Of a stretch of 64,000 nt of DNA, positions 61,101 through 64,000 are shown piece by piece. Below the pieces are notes generated by a model. That model was not told where the DNA came from. It saw only the letters and a program-made list of their open reading frames with translations, and did no database searches. Made by a program: the position numbers and the translations under genes. Origin of the DNA: Lytechinus variegatus (lineage: Eukaryota; Echinodermata; Echinoidea; Temnopleuroida; Toxopneustidae); contig NC_054740.1 of assembly GCF_018143015.1 (NCBI RefSeq), positions 76,157,856 through 76,221,855 on the forward strand. Direction: 5' to 3'. Position 1 is the stretch's first letter. Each line of letters begins with the position of its first letter.

Positions 61101-63191
61101 TGACATAAGGTATAAAATTAGTTGATTTAGAGTCAGAACACAGTACATGTATAGCTTGCCCTATGGGAAATAACACAGTGTGGAACAAAATGTGAAATTA
61201 CCTTCACTCTTTTAGAATTTGAGCATTTCAACAATGTGAACCACATATTCACATTGTCTACCACGTGCACACACTGTGAACAGTCACACTGTCAAGTTGT
61301 CCACAGTATGGAAATATCTTCATACTGTTTAATTTAAGCATTTTAACAGTGTGAATATTATTTTCACATAATCCACACTGTAAACACACTGTGATCACAC
61401 TGTGTGACACTCTAGTATTTCCAGCAGGGTGAATTAGTTCCTCATTTTAATATCAATCCCTTATTCCTGTATTTTTTTTCTTTCAGCTATGACTTTCTTG
61501 TGTTCGAGTATGAACCATTCCCTGGTTCTAGTAGCTATATCACACTAGCAAATCTTACTGGAACTTCTTATCCGTCGTACTTGGAATCTCCTTCAAATAA
61601 TTTAAGGATAAACTTTATCACAGACTATAGCATCACAAAAACAGGGTTTTCGATTGGAGTCACCGCAGTATCAGCGGCTGGTATGATATTATCAACTGGT
61701 GCTACATCAACATCAAAGACAGCTTCTCTCACATCCATTGTAAACACATCGCCCGTCGAAGATACCTCATATATTTTTACCTCTACTGATGGTGCATTAA
61801 GTTCTGAAGTGATGACCATGTCAACACCAGAACATTCTACTACGTCATCCAATGCAATGGTATCGCTTAACTCTGGTAGTTCTGCAGACATGGATAGAAC
61901 GACCAGTCCTGAATACTTATCAGACTTTCATTTAACTGAGCCGAGATCAGATGTCACTACATCTGATGATTTAGCTGTTGCCACTACCTCAACATCCTTC
62001 ACAGCAAACATGGCAAATGAAATTACGTCTGGCACAACTCAGCAAATAGACGTAGTTTTGAGCGAAGAGTCGACTCAAACACCGGAACAGTTTGGTTCAT
62101 CACCATCACATTCATTCATGTCAGTAATTTCAGAGTTTCTTACTACGACGGAACCTACAACCACCTCGTCACAGGCTATCGATGTACAGACGACTCCACT
62201 TGTTTCGCAAATGACAACACCAAACACCGCTATCACGTCACTGCCATCTCAATCACATTCTCCTGCAATGCCTATGTCTACATTTACAGAGCAAACCTCG
62301 GATACTCCACAAACAACAGAAGAAATTTTGACTTCGTTGACTCCGACAACTTCTGACTCTATATATTCATTTTCTTCAATAATAATAACGACGCCCATAA
62401 ATTTTCAGACATCTGTTTTACAGACTGATGAAGCTTTGATCGAATCAACCTCGAATATCATCACCAAACGATCTGAGACAGTTGCGCCGGTGAGCCAAGA
62501 GTACGCTTCCACGGAATTATCGTCTATCTCATCTCAAACGAGACCAAACGTAGGGACTACTACTGGCTCCGAAGATGGGATCGGGTCAACCTCGAATATC
62601 ATCACCGAACGATCTGAGACAGTTGCGCCGGTGAGTCAAGAATACATTTCCACGGAATTATCATCTATCTCGTCTCAAACGGCACCAAACGCAGGGACTA
62701 CTACTGGCTCCGAAGATGGGATCGGGTCAACCTCGAATATCATCACCGAACGATCTGAGACACTTAATCCAGTGAGTGAAGAGTACGTTTCAACGGAATT
62801 ATCATCTATCTCATCTCAAACGACGCCAAACGCAGGGACAACTACTGGCTCCGAACATGGGATCGGGTCAGTCTCGAATATCATCATCGGACGATCTGAG
62901 ACAGTTAATCCAGCGAGTCAAGAGTTTGTAACCACTGTAACTTCATCCATGTTATCGCGATCAACATCTGCAGGGAATCCCGAAGTTTCGATGGAGTCAA
63001 TCTCGAAGATCACTTACACAAATTCTGAATTACCATTAAGCCTATTAGTTAACTCAGAATTTGCAACCGGAAGCACGCCATTGACATCTAAGACAACTGA
63101 TATACCGAATCCGGGAGAAGTAACCTCTTTGAGCTCGAGAGTCCCTACTAGACGACCAACATTGAACACAGATTCTGCTCTGTACGGTTAG
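55145..63191 (+). CDS. Secreted or surface three-CUB, Ser/Thr-rich mucin-like protein
   Basis: Coding exons: 55145-55217, 56449-56605, 57015-57208, 57761-58924, 59327-59483, 59810-60063, 60651-60807, 61487-63191. All are GT-AG with consistent phase; 3861 nt give 1286 residues plus TAG. Residues 1-21 are a signal peptide (MAVLISVLTLVVVSSVDS). CUB1 covers about 25-141, CUB2 about 530-645, CUB3 about 667-785. Each has the NYPSNY, W.(V/I).AP, LE...YDFL and (S/T)D.SIT..GF landmarks. No cysteine occurs in any CUB or in the rest of the mature protein. Linkers of about 390 residues (142-529), 20 residues and 500 residues (786-1286) are Ser/Thr-rich and probably O-glycosylated. N-glycosylation sequons (NYT, NLT) are present. 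No membrane segment is seen. The TAG at 63189-63191 overlaps a possible phase-1 donor (G|GTTAGT at 63186), the same phase as after the earlier linkers, so the protein may continue beyond the window. Function unknown; extracellular adhesion or matrix is inferred. Confidence 0.82.
55990..56246. repeat. 257-bp palindromic foldback in a CUB-gene intron
   Basis: GGTTCAAAATTGAATCCCGA and AAGGTTGATGCAAAATCA at the left are mirrored at the right with one or two changes. The arms are about 125 bp and rich in GGGTTCAA and GCACCCT words. Most of the element would fold into a single hairpin. Non-coding. Confidence 0.85.
61157..61431. repeat. Inverted-repeat element rich in CACTGTG words
   Basis: CCCTATGGGAAATAACACAG at the left resembles the inverted right end (CACACTGTGTGACAC then TATTTCCAGCAGGG). 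Between them ACAGTGTG and CACACTGTG recur in both orientations. It lies in the intron before the last CUB-gene exon. Confidence 0.55.
62445..63008 (+). repeat. Four 141-bp coding tandem repeats in the CUB-gene tail
   Basis: Units start at 62445, 62586, 62727 and 62868, exactly 141 bp (47 codons) apart. They encode STSNIIT.RSET, then TELSSISSQT and GTTTGSEDGIG. The first three are nearly identical; the fourth is diverged after RSETVNPASQEF. Residues about 1039-1226. Confidence 0.95.
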
Positions 63192-63404
63192 TTTTTAAAT
63201 AAATTCATTGAGATAATGAGTTTGCATGGCCTTTTAGGTCTATTTCTGATATTGATATGTTGTACATCTTAGAAAATATTGTTTTCATTTAGTGCCCGAA
63301 TTATCTTTCGATACGTGTCATCGATTCTACTGACAGTGTATCCACCTCTAGGAAAGTGTTCACTTGATTCGCAAGATCACTCTCATTTTTAATAACGCCA
63401 CCAA
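63192..63404. other. Flank after the CUB-gene exon
   Basis: A possible acceptor (CATTTAG before 63292) would add 12 codons and a stop if joined in phase 1 to the donor at 63186. This is a weak candidate and is not called. Confidence 0.3.
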
Positions 63405-63858
63405 CGGTTTTAGAAACGATTCCTAATACTGCAACGGAGAACATTTGAAACAATTAATCTGCCTAAGTCTTATCAATGATGACCCGTATTATCAGAATGT
63501 GAATTCTGATTAAACTTAATTAATCTGCGGTTTAACTACAGGAGGTCAAATGTGAAAGTCTAAAAGTAGATCGATTTATCAGCGTATCGTTTGGCACTCA
63601 AGCTATTACCATGGTTATTCCTTCAGTTCATCGGTTTCAGAAACGTTTCCTAATACTGCAACGGAGAATATTTGAAACAATTAATCTGCCCAAGTCTTAT
63701 CAATGATGACCCGTATTATCAGAATGTGAATTCTGATTAAACTTAATTAATCTGCGGTTTAACTACAGGAGGTCAAATGTGAAAGTCTAAAAGTAGATCG
63801 ATTTATCAGCGTATCGTTTGGCACTCAAGCTATTACCATGGTTATTCCTTCAGTTCAT
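63405..63858. repeat. Recent 227-bp tandem duplication
   Basis: Two units (about 63405-63631 and 63632-63858) differ at only a few positions; for example TCCTAATACTGCAACGGAGA starts at 63421 and again at 63648. Non-coding. The identity implies a recent event or an assembly artefact. Confidence 0.95.
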
Positions 63859-64000
63859 CTGTAATTGAAAATAAATTTCGTCACCAAAACAATATTGAAA
63901 AAAGTAGTACAGTAATGAGAAAATGAAATGTTTCAACATAATTTAACACAGTTTTATATACCATTGCTTTATTTATTCCTGAGTTAAAATCAGCGCCTTA
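63859..64000. other. Window end, no feature seen
   Basis: AT-rich sequence with no supported exon; too short to judge whether the CUB gene continues. Confidence 0.4.

Noticed and set aside
63286-63330. Possible further CUB-gene exon after the CATTTAG acceptor
   Set aside because: In phase it reaches a stop after about a dozen codons with no domain; there is no independent support.
1-64000. CRISPR arrays, bacterial operons or prophage
   Set aside because: The tandem repeats seen are simple sequence, coding minisatellite or transposon units; gene structure is intron-rich and eukaryotic.

Overview
The window is animal nuclear DNA: multi-exon genes with GT-AG introns, no operons, and a very heavy load of short non-autonomous transposons, foldbacks and microsatellites. 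The recurrent AGGCCTA and ACATGTA words, the MITE types and a cysteine-free CUB/mucin-like gene suggest a marine invertebrate deuterostome, most likely a sea urchin. That is inference from style, not proof.

Four genes can be assembled from splice signals and reading frame. (1) 12.1-19.9 kb, + strand: an unrecognised 274-residue, Ser/Thr- and Arg-rich, probably disordered protein from five exons. (2) 26.2-41.8 kb, - strand: GMPPA, the alpha (regulatory) subunit of GDP-mannose pyrophosphorylase, complete from ATG to stop. It has 10 constant exons and two alternative last exons of identical length (101 nt). (3) 45.2-47.6 kb, + strand: a small three-exon gene for an unrecognised 104-residue charged helical protein. 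(4) 53.4-63.2 kb, + strand: a secreted or surface protein with a signal peptide and three CUB domains that have lost all their cysteines, separated and followed by long Ser/Thr-rich linkers, one holding a 47-residue tandem repeat. It has a TATA promoter and a non-coding first exon; its 3' end may lie outside the window.

The rest is intergenic or intronic. 1-12 kb is gene-free and holds several TIR elements (3.57, 4.44, 6.34, 7.58 kb), a decayed antisense LINE (8.0-10.4 kb) with a tandem-repeat block inside it, and the end of a GGATCC-ended element. Three copies of one repeat family (13.9, 32.3 and 50.95 kb) carry eleven perfect DR1 motifs (AGGTCA-A-AGGTCA). GMPPA intron 1 holds a 1.45-kb foldback element with a 610-bp TIR element inserted into one arm, and a near-perfect 102-bp palindrome. 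GMPPA and the small gene are divergently transcribed across about 3.4 kb of repeat-rich DNA. The strongest leads are the duplicated GMPPA last exon and the disulfide-free CUB protein.
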